A stretch of DNA of 64,000 bases from positions 444,069,816 to 444,133,815 of the forward strand of contig NC_066581.1 in assembly GCF_024323335.1 (NCBI RefSeq), in the 5' to 3' direction. Both the position numbers and the translations under genes were made by a program. The notes under the pieces were generated by a model. That model did no database searches. It had not been told where the DNA came from and saw only the letters and a program-made list of their open reading frames with translations. Below, one piece after another: positions 43,545 to 58,500 of the stretch. The stretch comes from Lathyrus oleraceus. Taxonomy: Eukaryota > Streptophyta > Magnoliopsida > Fabales > Fabaceae. Every line of letters begins with the position of its first letter. Within the stretch, counting starts at the first letter, position 1.

Positions 43545-46500
43545 GTAATATCCACTATATACTATTATATAATAAGAAAAATTAGTATGAATTATTAAAG
43601 TTGTTGTAAGAATATGTTGTTTTGATTACTCTAAGCATATATTAATGTTTGATTATATTTAATTAACTTCCAGATTTGCAATTGCCAAATATATAATAGT
43701 TAAAGTATTATTTTATGCTAACATTTTACTTTTAGTTTCGTTCGTTGTATTATATGAAAGGAAGATTTAAAAAGGTCAAATAATTAAGGTGACTCAATAT
43801 TAAATAGCACATGTCTTTAAATTTTTTGAAAGAAATTATACTTTATAATAGACTTCAACAATGGCAAAACATCATTTAAAATTATAATATTTCTTTAAAT
43901 TCGATGTAAATTAAAATTTATCATCACATATACTTTATTAATATATAAAAGGATATTTGTCAAGAATTTTACTTGATTCCACAAAAGTTTTGTTATTACC
44001 GACGGCATCAAACTTCATATAATGCTTGAAAGTGTGGATAATACACTTTGTTTTGATTCTACGGGCATTATGAAGATCAAAGTATTTAGACAGAAATATC
44101 TTCTTAAAGCAGGATGTCGTCTGCCACTAACCGACTCCTTTATCCAATAATGTCAAGCACAGACATAATTTTTTACATTAGCACCTTGAGAATCAGCTTC
44201 AAACCCTTTCATCTTGAAAGCATATTGAATTCTTTCCGAAAATGTGTAAAAACAAAATTAAAAAATAAATAATTATTAATTTTGTAAATGACAATAGTAA
44301 GACAAAAGTTTATTTTTTAATTGATGTATTAATGCTAAATTATGTTCAAATTTTCAAAACAAAAGACATTAATGAATATATCTCGAAAAAAGGCTTGTAA
44401 TTTATAGTATATATTATTATAAAATAAGAAAAATTAATTTAAATTATTAAAGTTGTTGTAAGAATACTTTATTCTTAATTAACTAAGTTTTAGTTTTGAT
44501 TTCTCTAAGCATATATTAATGTTTGATTATATTCATCTAACCTCAAAATTTGTAAAATATATAATAACTAGCATATTAATTTTTGTTAACATTTACTTTT
44601 AATGTTGTTGATTGTATTATATTAAATGAAGATTTCAAAATAACAATTAATTAAAGTGATTTAATATTAAATAGCACATGTCTTTAAAAAAATTAAAAGA
44701 AATTAAACTTTAAAATAGAATTCAACAATGGCAAAACATCATTTAACATTATAATATTTATTTGAATTCGATGTAAATTTAAATTTATCATTACATATAC
44801 TTTATTAATATATAAAAAGATATTCGTCAAGAATTTTACTTGATTCCATATAATATTTGTCATTAACAACGACGTCAAACTTCATATAATGATCGAAAGA
44901 GTGAACAATATACTTTGTTTTGATTCTACGGGCATTATGAAGATCAAAATATTTTGAGAGAAAATTCATCTTCAAGTAAGATGTCGTCGGTCACTAATCG
45001 ACTCCTTTTTTCCAATAATGTCAACCGTAGACGTGATTTTTTACATTAGCACCTTGAGAATCAGCTTCAAACCCTTTGATCCTGAAAGACTATTAAAACA
45101 TTTTCGAAAATTTGTAAAAACAAGAATGAAAAATAGATGATTATTAATTTTGAAGGTGACCTTAGTAAGACAAATGTTTGTTTTTTAATTGATGTATTAT
45201 TGTTAAATTATGTTAAAATTTTCAAAACAATAGACGTTAATGAATATATCTCGAAAATGGATTGTAATATCCACTATATATTATTATATAATAAGAAAAA
45301 TTAGTATGTATTATTAAAGTTGTTGTAAGAATATGTTGTTCTGATTACTCTAAGCATATATTAATGTTTGATTATATTCAATTAACTTCCAGATTTGCAA
45401 TTGCCAAATATATAATAGTTAAAGTATTATTTTATGCTAACATTTACTTTTAGTTTCGTTCGTTGTATTATATGAAAGGAAGATTTAAAAAGGTCAAATA
45501 ATTAAGGTGACTCGATATTAAATAGCACATGTCTTTAAATTTTTTGAAAGAAATTATACTTTATAATAGACTTCAACAATGGCAAAACATCATTTAAAAT
45601 TATAATATTTCTTTAAATTCGATGTAAATTAAAATTTATCATCACATATACTTTATTAATATATAAAAGGATATTTGTCAAGAATTTTACTTGATTCCAC
45701 AAAAGTTTTGTTATTACCGACGGCATCAAACTTCATATAATGCTTGAAAGTGTGGATAATACACTTTGTTTTGATTCTACGGGCATTATGAAGATCAAAG
45801 TATTTAGACAGAAATATCTTCTTAAAGCAGGATGTCGTCTGCCACTAACCGACTCCTTTATCCAATAATGTCAAGCACAGACATAATTTTTTACATTAGC
45901 ACCTTGAGAATCAGCTTCAAACCCTTTCATCTTGAAAGCATATTGAATTCTTTCCGAAAATGTGTAAAAAAAAATTAAAAAATAAATAATTATTAATTTT
46001 GTAAATGACAATAGTAAGACAAAAGTTTATTTTTTAATTGATGTATTAATGCTAAATTATGTTCAAATTTTCAAAACAAAAGACATTAATGAATATATCT
46101 CGAAAAAAGGCTTGTAATTTATAGTATATATTATTATAAAATAAGAAAAATTAATTTAAATTATTAAAGTTGTTGTAAGAATACTTTATTCTTAATTAAC
46201 TAAGTTTTAGTTTTGATTTCTCTAAGCATATATTAATGTTTGATTATATTCATCTAACCTCAAAATTTGTAATTGTAAAATATATAATAACTAGCATATT
46301 ATTTTTTGTTAACATTTACTTTTAATGTTGTTGATTGTATTATATTAAATGAAGATTTAAAAATAACAATAAATTAAAGTGATTTAATATTAAATAGCAC
46401 ATGTCTTTAAAAAATTAAAAGAAATTAAACTTTAAAATAGAATTCAACAATGGCAAAACATCATTTAACATTATAATATTTCTTTGAATTCGATGTAAAT

Positions 46501-49500
46501 TTAAATTTATCATTACATATACTTTATTAATATATAAAAAGATATTCGTCAAGAATTTTACTTGATTCCATATAATATTTGTCATTAACAACGACGTCAA
46601 ACTTCATATAATGATCGAAAGAGTGAACAATATACTTTGTTTTGATTCTACGGGCATTATGAAGATCAAAATATTTTGAGAGAAAATTCATCTTCAAGTA
46701 AGATGTCGTCGGTCACTAATCGACTCCTTTTTTCCAATAATGTCAACCGTAGACGTGAGTTTTTACATTAGCACCTTGAGAATCAGCTTCAAACCCTTTG
46801 ATCCTGAAAGACTATTAAAACATTTTCGAAAATTTGTAAAAACAAGAATGAAAAATAGATAATTATTAATTTTGAAGGTGACATTAGTAAGACAAATGTT
46901 TGTTTTTTTAATTGATGTATTAATGTTAAATTATGTTCAAATTTTCAAAACAATAGACGTTAATGAATATATCTCGAAAAGGGATTGTAGTATCCATTAT
47001 ATATTATTATATAATAAGACAAATTAGTATGTATTATTAAAGTTGTTGTAAGAATATGTTGTTCTGATTACTCTAAGCATATATTAATGTTTGATTATAT
47101 TCAATTAACTTCCCGATTTGCAATTGCCAAATATATAATAGTTAAAGTATTATTTTATGCTAACATTTACTTTTAGTTTCGTTCGTTGTATTATATGAAA
47201 GGAAGATTTAAAAAGGTCAAATAATTAAGGTGACTCAATATTAAATAGCACATGTCGTAAATTTTTTTGAAAGAAATTATAATTTATAATAGACTTCAAC
47301 AATGGCAAAACATCATTTAAAATTATAATATTTCTTTAAATTCGATGTAAATTAAAATTTATCATCACATATACTTTATTAATATATAAAAGGATATTTG
47401 TCAAGAATTTTACTTGATTCCACAAAAGTTTTGTTATTATCGACGGCATCAAACTTCATATAATGCTTGAAAGTGTGGATAATACACTTTGTTTTGATTC
47501 TACGGGCATTATGAAGATCAAAGTATTTAGACAGAAATATCTTCTTAAAGCAGGATGTCGTCTGCCACTAACCGACTCCTTTATCCAATAATGTCAAGCA
47601 CATACATAATTTTTTACATTAGCACTTTGAGAATCAGCTTCAAACCCTTTCATCTTGATAGCATATTGAATTCTTTCCGAAAATGTGTAAAAAAAAAATT
47701 AAAAAAAAAATTATTAATTTTGTAAATGACAATAGTAAGATAAAAGTTTATTTTTTAATTGATGTATTAATGCTAAATTATGTTCAAATTTTCAAAACAA
47801 AGGACATTAATGAATATATCTCAAAAAAAGGCTTGTAATTTATAGTATATGTTATTATAAAATAAGAAAAATTAATTTAAAATATTAAACTTGTTGTAAG
47901 AATACTTTATTCTTAATTAACTAAGTTTTAGTTTTGATTTCCCTAAGCATATATTAATGTTTGATTATATTCATCTAACCTCAAAATTTGTAAAAAATAT
48001 AATAACTAGCATATTAATTTTTGTTAACATTTACTTTTAATGTTGTTGATTGTATTATATTAAATGAAGATTTAAAAATAACAATAAATTAAAGTGATTT
48101 AATATTAAATAGCACATGTCTTTAAAAAATTAAAAGAAATTAAACTTTAAAATAGAATTCAACAATGGCAAAACATCATTTAACATTATAATATTTCTTT
48201 GAATTCGATGTAAATTTAAATTTATCATTACATATACTTTATTAATATATAAAAAGATATTCGTCAAGAATTTTAATTGATTCCATATAATATTTGTCAT
48301 TAACAACGACGTCAAACTTCATATAATGATCGAAAGAGTGAACAATATACTTTGTTTTGATTCTACGGGCATTATGAAGATCAAAATATTTTGAGAGAAA
48401 ATTCATCTTCAAGTAAGATGTCGTCGGTCACTAATCGACTCCTTTTTTCCAATAATGTCAACCGTAGACGTGATTTTTTACATTAGCACCTTGAGAATCA
48501 GCTTCAAACCCTTTGATCCTGAAAGACTATTAAAACATTTTCGAAAATTTGTAAAAACAAGAATGAAAAATAGATAATTATTAATTTTGAAGGTGACATT
48601 AGTAAGACAAATGTTTGTTTTTTTAATTGATGTATTAATGTTAAATTATGTTCAAATTTTCAAAACAATAGACGTTAATGAATATATCTCGAAAAGGGAT
48701 TGTAGTATCCATTATATATTATTATATAATAAGAAAAATTAGTATGTATTATTAAAGTTGTTGTAAGAATATGTTGTTCTGATTACTCTAAGCATATATT
48801 AATGTTTGATTATATTCAATTAACTTCCAGATTTGCAATTGCCAAATATATAATAGTTAAAGTATTATTTTATGCTAACATTTACTTTTAGTTTCGTTCG
48901 TTGTATTATATGAAAGGAAGATTTAAAAAGGTCAAATAATTAAGGTGACTCAATATTAAATAGCACATGTCTTTAAATTTTTTGAAAGAAATTATACTTT
49001 ATAATAGACTTCAACAATGGCAAAACATCATTTAAAATTATAATATTTCTTTAAATTCGATGTAAATTAAAATTTATCATCACATATACTTTATTAATAT
49101 ATAAAAGGATATTTGTCAAGAATTTTACTTGATTCCACAAAAGTTTTGTTATTACCGACGGCATCAAACTTCATATAATGCTTGAAAGTGTGGATAATAC
49201 ACTTTGTTTTGATTCTACGGGCATTATGAAGATCAAAGTATTTAGACAGAAGTATCTTCTTAAAGCAGGATGTCGTCTGCCACTAACCGACTCCTTTATC
49301 CAATAATGTCAAGCACAGACATAATTTTTTACATTAGCACCTTGAGAATCAGCTTCAAACCCTTTCATCTTGAAAGCATATTGAATTCTTTCCGAAAATG
49401 TGTAAAAACAAAATTAAAAAATAAATAATTATTAATTTTGTAAATGACAATAGTAAGACAAAAGTTTATTTTTTAATTGATGTATTAATGCTAAATTATG

Positions 49501-52500
49501 TTCAAATTTTCAAAACAAAAGACATTAATGAATATATCTCGAAAAAAGGCTTGTAATTTATAGTTATAAAATAAGAAAAATTAATTTAAATTATTAAAGT
49601 TGTTGTAAGAATACTTTATTCTTAATTAACTAAGTTTTAGTTTTGATTTCTCTAAGCATATATTAATGTTTGATTATATTCATCTAACCTCAAAATTTGT
49701 AAAATATATAATAACTAGCATATTATTTTTGTTAACATTTACTTTTAATGTTGTTGATTGTATTATATTAAATGAAGATTTAAAAATAACAATAAATTAA
49801 AGTGATTTAATATTAAATAGCACATGTCTTTAAAAAAATTAAAAGAAATTAAACTTTAAAATAGAATTCAACAATGGCAAAACATCATTTAACATTATAA
49901 TATTTCTTTGAATTCGATGTAAATTTAAATTTATCATTACATATACTTTATTAATATATAAAAAGATATTCGTCAAGAATTTTAATTGATTCCATATAAT
50001 ATTTGTCATTAACAACGACGTCAAACTTCATATAATGATCGAAAGAGTGAACAATATACTTTGTTTTGATTCTACGGGCATTATGAAGATCAAAATATTT
50101 TGAGAGAAAATTCATCTTCAAGTAAGATGTCGTCGGTCACTAATCGACTCCTTTTTTCCAATAATGTCAACCGTAGACGTGATTTTTTACATTAGCACCT
50201 TGAGAATCAGCTTCAAACCCTTTGATCCTGAAAGACTATTAAAACATTTTCGAAAATTTGTAAAAACAAGAATGAAAAATAGATAATTATTAATTTTGAA
50301 GGTGACATTAGTAAGACAAATGTTTGTTTTTTTAATTGATGTATTAATGTTAAATTATGTTCAAATTTTCAAAACAATAGACGTTAATGAATATATCTCG
50401 AAAAGGGATTGTAGTATCCATTATATATTATTATATAATAAGAAAAATTAGTATGTATTATTAAAGTTGTTGTAAGAATATGTTGTTCTGATTACTCTAA
50501 GCATATATTAATGTTTGATTATATTCAATTAACTTCCAGATTTGCAATTGCCAAATATATAATAGTTAAAGTATTATTTTATGCTAACATTTACTTTTAG
50601 TTTCGTTCGTTGTATTATATGAAAGGAAGATTTAAAAAGGTCAAATAATTAAGGTGACTCAATATTAAATAGCACATGTCGTAAATTTTTTTGAAAGAAA
50701 TTATAATTTATAATAGACTTCAACAATGGCAAAACATCATTTAAAATTATAATATTTCTTTAAATTCGATGTAAATTAAAATTTATCATCACATATACTT
50801 TATTAATATATAAAAGGATATTTGTCAAGAATTTTACTTGATTCCACAAAAGTTTTGTTATTACCGACGGCATCAAACTTCATATAATGCTTGAAAGTGT
50901 GGATAATACACTTTGTTTTGATTCTACGGGGATTATGAAGATCAAAGTATTTAGACAGAAATATCTTCTTAAAGCAGGATGTCGTCTGCCACTAACCGAC
51001 TCCTTTATCCAATAATGTCAAGCACAGACATAATTTTTTACATTAGCACCTTGAGAATCAGCTTCAAACCCTTTCATCTTGAAAGCATATTGAATTCTTT
51101 CCGAAAATGTGTAAAAACAAAATTAAAAAATAAATAATTATTAATTTTGTAAATGACAATAGTAAGACAAAAGTTTATTTTTTAATTGATGTATTAATGC
51201 TAAATTATGTTCAAATTTTCAAAACAAAAGACATTAATGAATATATCTCGAAAAAAGGCTTGTAATTTATAGTATATATTATTATAAAATAAGAAAAATT
51301 AATTTAAATTATTAAAGTTGTTGTAAGAATACTTTATTCTTAATTAACTAAGTTTTAGTTTTGATTTCTCTAAGCATATATTAATGTTTGATTATATTCA
51401 TCTAACCTCAAAATTTGTAAAATATATAATAACTAGCATATTAATTTTTGTTAACATTTACTTTTAATGTTGTTGATTGTATTATATTAAATGAAGATTT
51501 CAAAATAACAATTAATTAAAGTGATTTAATATTAAATAGCACATGTCTTTAAAAAAATTAAAAGAAATTAAACTTTAAAATAGAATTCAACAATGGCAAA
51601 ACATCATTTAACATTATAATATTTCTTTGAATTCGATGTAAATTTAAATTTATCATTACATATACTTTATTAATATATAAAAAGATATTCGTCAAGAATT
51701 TTAATTGATTCCATATAATATTTGTCATTAACAACGACGTCAAACTTCATATAATGATCGAAAGAGTGAACAATATACTTTGTTTTGATTCTACGGGCAT
51801 TATGAAGATCAAAATATTTTGAGAGAAAATTCATCTTCAAGTAAGATGTCGTCGGTCACTAATCGACTCCTTTTTTCCAATAATGTCAACCGTAGACGTG
51901 ATTTTTTACATTAGCACCTTGAGAATCAGCTTCAAACCCTTTGATCCTGAAAGACTATTAAAACATTTTCGAAAATTTGTAAAAACAAGAATGAAAAATA
52001 GATAATTATTAATTTTGAAGGTGACATTAGTAAGACAAATGTTTGTTTTTTTAATTGATGTATTAATGTTAAATTATGTTCAAATTTTCAAAACAATAGA
52101 CGTTAATGAATATATCTCGAAAAGGGATTGTAGTATCCATTATATATTATTATATAATAAGAAAAATTAGTATGTATTATTAAAGTTGTTGTAAGAATAT
52201 GTTGTTCTGATTACTCTAAGCATATATTAATGTTTGATTATATTCAATTAACTTCCAGATTTGCAATTGCCAAATATATAATAGTTAAAGTATTATTTTA
52301 TGCTAACATTTACTTTTAGTTTCGTTCGTTGTATTATATGAAAGGAAGATTTAAAAAGGTCAAATAATTAAGGTGACTCAATATTAAATAGCACATGTCT
52401 TTAAATTTTTTGAAAGAAATTATACTTTATAATAGACTTCAACAATGGCAAAACATCATTTAAAATTATAATATTTCTTTAAATTCGATGTAAATTAAAA

Positions 52501-55500
52501 TTTATCATCACATATACTTTATTAATATATAAAAGGATATTTGTCAAGAATTTTACTTGATTCCACAAAAGTTTTGTTATTATCGACGGCATCAAACTTC
52601 ATATAATGCTTGAAAGTGTGGATAATACACTTTGTTTTGATTCTACGGGGATTATGAAGATCAAAGTATTTAGACAGAAATATCTTCTTAAAGCAGGATG
52701 TCGTCTGCCACTAACCGACTCCTTTATCCAATAATGTCAAGCACAGACATAATTTTTTACATTAGCACCTTGAGAATCAGCTTCAAACCCTTTCATCTTG
52801 AAAGCATATTGAATTCTTTCCGAAAATGTGTAAAAACAAAATTAAAAAATAAATAATTATTAATTTTGTAAATGACAATAGTAAGACAAAAGTTTATTTT
52901 TTAATTGATGTATTAATGCTAAATTATGTTCAAATTTTCAAAACAAAAGACATTAATGAATATATCTCGAAAAAAGGCTTGTAATTTATAGTATATATTA
53001 TTATAAAATAAGAAAAATTAATTTAAATTATTAAAGTTGTTGTAAGAATACTTTATTCTTAATTAACTAAGTTTTAGTTTTGATTTCTCTAAGCATATAT
53101 TAATGTTCGATTATATTCATCTAACCTCAAAATTTGTAAAATATATAATAACTAGCATATTAATTTTTGTTAACATTTACTTTTAATGTTGTTGATTGTA
53201 TTATATTAAATGAAGATTTAAAAATAACAATAAATTAAAGTGATTTAATATTAAATAGCACATGTCTTTAAAAAAATTAAAAAGAAATTAAACTTTAAAA
53301 TAGAATTCAACAACGGCAAAACATCATTTAACTTTATAATATTTCTTTGAATTCGATGTAAATTTAAATTTATCATTACATATACTTTATTAATATATAA
53401 AAAGATATTCGTCAAGAATTTTAATTGATTCCATATAATATTTGTCATTAACAACGACGTCAAACTTCATATAATGATCGAAAGAGTGAACAATATACTT
53501 TGTTTTGATTCTACGGGCATTATGAAGATCAAAATATTTTGAGAGAAAATTCATCTTCAAGTAAGATGTCGTCGGTCACTAATCGACTCCTTTTTTCCAA
53601 TAATGTCAACCGTAGACGTGATTTTTTACATTAGCACCTTGAGAATCAGCTTCAAACCCTTTGATCCTGAAAGACTATTAAAACATTTTCGAAAATTTGT
53701 AAAAACAAGAATGAAAAATAGATAATTATTAATTTTGAAGGTGACATTAGTAAGACAAATGTTTGTTTTTTTAATTGATGTATTAATGTTAAATTATGTT
53801 CAAATTTTCAAAACAATAGACGTTAATGAATATATCTCGAAAAGGGATTGTAATATCCACTATATATTATTATATAATAAGAAAAATTAGTATGTATTAT
53901 TAAAGTTGTTGTAAGAATATGTTGTTCTGATTACTCTAAGCATATATTAATGTTTGATTATATTCAATTAACTTCCAGATTTGCAATTGCCAAATATATA
54001 ATAGTTAAAGTATTATTTTATGCTAACATTTACTTTTAGTTTCGTTCGTTGTATTATATGAAAGGAAGATTTAAAAAGGTCAAATAATTAAGGTGACTCG
54101 ATATTAAATAGCACATGTCTTTAAATTTTTTGAAAGAAATTATACTTTATAATAGACTTCAACAATGGCAAAACATCATTTAAAATTATAATATTTCTTT
54201 AAATTCGATGTAAATTAAAATTTATCATCACATATACTTTATTAATATATAAAAGGATATTTGTCAAGAATTTTACTTGATTCCACAAAAGTTTTGTTAT
54301 TACCGACGGCATCAAACTTCATATAATGCTTGAAAGTGTGGATAATACACTTTGTTTTGATTCTACGGGCATTATGAAGATCAAAGTATTTAGACAGAAA
54401 TATCTTCTTAAAGCAGGATGTCGTCTGCCACTAACCGACTCCTTTATCCGATAATGTCAAGCACAGACATAATTTTTTACATTAGCACCTTGAGAATCAG
54501 CTTCAAACCCTTTCATCTTGAAAGCATATTGAATTCTTTCCGAAAATGTGTAAAAACAAAATTAAAAAATAAATAATTATTAATTTTGTAAATGACAATA
54601 GTAAGACAAAAGTTTATTTTTTAATTGATGTATTAATGCTAAATTATGTTCAAATTTTCAAAACAAAAGACATTAATGAATATATCTCGAAAAAAGGCTT
54701 GTAATTTATAGTATATATTATTATAAAATAAGAAAAATTAATTTAAATTATTAAAGTTGTTGTAAGAATACTTTATTCTTAATTAACTAAGTTTTAGTTT
54801 TGATTTCTCTAAGCATATATTAATGTTTGATTATATTCATCTAACCTCAAAATTTGTAAAATATATAATAACTAGCATATTAATTTTTGTTAACATTTAC
54901 TTTTAATGTTGTTGATTGTATTATATTAAATGAAGATTTAAAAATAACAATAAATTAAAGTGATTTAATATTAAATAGCACATGTCTTTAAAAAATTAAA
55001 AGAAATTAAACTTTAAAATAGAATTCAACAATGGCAAAACATCATTTAACATTATAATATTTCTTTGAATTCGATGTAAATTTAAATTTATCATTACATA
55101 TACTTTATTAATATATAAAAAGATATTCGTCAAGAATTTTAATTGATTCCATATAATATTTGTCATTAACAACGACGTCAAACTTCATATAATGATCGAA
55201 AGAGTGAACAATATACTTTGTTTTGATTCTACGGGCATTATGAAGATCAAAATATTTTGAGAGAAAATTCATCTTCAAGTAAGATGTCGTCGGTCACTAA
55301 TCGACTCCTTTTTTCCAATAATGTCAACCGTAGACGTGATTTTTTACATTAGCACCTTGAGAATCAGCTTCAAACCCTTTGATCCTGAAAGACTATTAAA
55401 ACATTTTCGAAAATTTGTAAAAACAAGAATGAAAAATAGATAATTATTAATTTTGAAGGTGACATTAGTAAGACAAATGTTTGTTTTTTTAATTGATGTA

Positions 55501-58500
55501 TTAATGTTAAATTATGTTCAAATTTTCAAAACAATAGACGTTAATGAATATATCTCGAAAAGGGATTGTAATATCCACTATATTATTATATAATAAGAAA
55601 AATTAGTATGTATTATTAAAGTTGTTGTAAGAATATGTTGTTCTGATTACTCTAAGCATATATTAATGTTTGATTATATTCAATTAACTTCCAGATTTGC
55701 AATTGCCAAATATATAATAGTTAAAGTATTATTTTATGCTAACATTTACTTTTAGTTTCGTTCGTTGTATTATATGAAAGGAAGATTTAAAAAGGTCAAA
55801 TAATTAAGGTGACTCAATATTAAATAGCACATGTCTTTAAATTTTTTGAAAGAAATTATACTTTATAATAGACTTCAACAATGGCAAAACATCATTTAAA
55901 ATTATAATATTTCTTTAAATTCGATGTAAATTAAAATTTATCATCACATATACTTTATTAATATATAAAAGGATATTTGTCAAGAATTTTACTTGATTCC
56001 ACAAAAGTTTTGTTATTACCGACGGCATCAAACTTCATATAATGCTTGAAAGTGTGGATAATACACTTTGTTTTGATTCTACGGGCATTATGAAGATCAA
56101 AGTATTTAGACAGAAATATCTTCTTAAAGCAGGATGTCGTCTGCCACTAACCGACTCCTTTATCCAATAATGTCAAGCACAGACATAATTTTTTACATTA
56201 GCACCTTGAGAATCAGCTTCAAACCCTTTCATCTTGAAAGCATATTGAATTCTTTCCGAAAATGTGTAAAAACAAAATTAAAAAATAAATAATTATTAAT
56301 TTTGTAAATGACAATAGTAAGACAAAAGTTTATTTTTTAATTGATGTATTAATGCTAAATTATGTTCAAATTTTCAAAACAAAAGACATTAATGAATATA
56401 TCTCGAAAAAAGGCTTGTAATTTATAGTTATAAAATAAGAAAAATTAATTTAAATTATTAAAGTTGTTGTAAGAATACTTTATTCTTAATTAACTAAGTT
56501 TTAGTTTTGATTTCTCTAAGCATATATTAATGTTTGATTATATTCATCTAACCTCAAAATTTGTAAAATATATAATAACTAGCATATTAATTTTTGTTAA
56601 CATTTACTTTTAATGTTGTTGATTGTATTATATTAAATGAAGATTTAAAAATAACAATAAATTAAAGTGATTTAATATTAAATAGCACATGTCTTTAAAA
56701 AAATTAAAAGAAATTAAACTTTAAAATAGAATTCAACAATGGCAAAACATCATTTAACATTATAATATTTCTTTGAATTCGATGTAAATTTAAATTTATC
56801 ATTACATATACTTTATTAATATATAAAAAGATATTCGTCAAGAATTTTAATTGATTCCATATAATATTTGTCATTAACAACGACGTCAAACTTCATATAA
56901 TGATCGAAAGAGTGAACAATATACTTTGTTTTGATTCTACGGGCATTATGAAGATCAAAATATTTTGAGAGAAAATTCATCTTCAAGTAAGATGTCGTCG
57001 GTCACTAATCGACTCCTTTTTTCCAATAATGTCAACCGTAGACGTGATTTTTTACATTAGCACCTTGAGAATCAGCTTCAAACCCTTTGATCCTGAAAGA
57101 CTATTAAAACATTTTCGAAAATTTGTAAAAACAAGAATGAAAAATAGATAATTATTAATTTTGAAGGTGACATTAGTAAGACAAATGTTTGTTTTTTTAA
57201 TTGATGTATTAATGTTAAATTATGTTCAAATTTTCAAAACAATAGACGTTAATGAATATATCTCGAAAAGGGATTGTAATATCCACTATATATTATTATA
57301 TAATAAGAAAAATTAGTATGTATTATTAAAGTTGTTGTAAGAATATGTTGTTCTGATTACTCTAAGCATATATTAATGTTTGATTATATTCAATTAACTT
57401 CCAGATTTGCAATTGCCAAATATATAATAGTTAAAGTATTATTTTATGCTAACATTTACTTTTAGTTTCGTTCGTTGTATTATATGAAAGGAAGATTTAA
57501 AAAGGTCAAATAATTAAGGTGACTCAATATTAAATAGCACATGTCTTTAAATTTTTTGAAAGAAATTATACTTTATAATAGACTTCAACAATGGCAAAAC
57601 ATCATTTAAAATTATAATATTTCTTTAAATTCGATGTAAATTAAAATTTATCATCACATATACTTTATTAATATATAAAAGGATATTTGTCAAGAATTTT
57701 ACTTGATTCCACAAAAGTTTTGTTATTACCGACGGCATCAAACTTCATATAATGCTTGAAAGTGTGGATAATACACTTTGTTTTGATTCTACGGGCATTA
57801 TGAAGATCAAAGTATTTAGACAGAAATATCTTCTTAAAGCAGGATGTCGTCTGCCACTAACCGACTCCTTTATCCAATAATGTCAAGCACAGACATAATT
57901 TTTTACATTAGCACCTTGAGAATCAGCTTCAAACCCTTTCATCTTGAAAGCATATTGAATTCTTTCCGAAAATGTGTAAAAACAAAATTAAAAAATAAAT
58001 AATTATTAATTTTGTAAATGACAATAGTAAGACAAAAGTTTATTTTTTAATTGATGTATTAATGCTAAATTATGTTCAAATTTTCAAAACAAAAGACATT
58101 AATGAATATATCTCGAAAAAAGGCTTGTAATTTATAGTATATATTATTATAAAATAAGAAAAATTAATTTAAATTATTAAAGTTGTTGTAAGAATACTTT
58201 ATTCTTAATTAACTAAGTTTTAGTTTTGATTTCTCTAAGCATATATTAATGTTTGATTATATTCATCTAACCTCAAAATTTGTAAAATATATAATAACTA
58301 GCATATTAATTTTTGTTAACATTTACTTTTAATGTTGTTGATTGTATTATATTAAATGAAGATTTAAAAATAACAATAAATTAAAGTGATTTAATATTAA
58401 ATAGCACATGTCTTTAAAAAAATTAAAAGAAATTAAACTTTAAAATAGAATTCAACAATGGCAAAACATCATTTAACATTATAATATTTCTTTGAATTCG

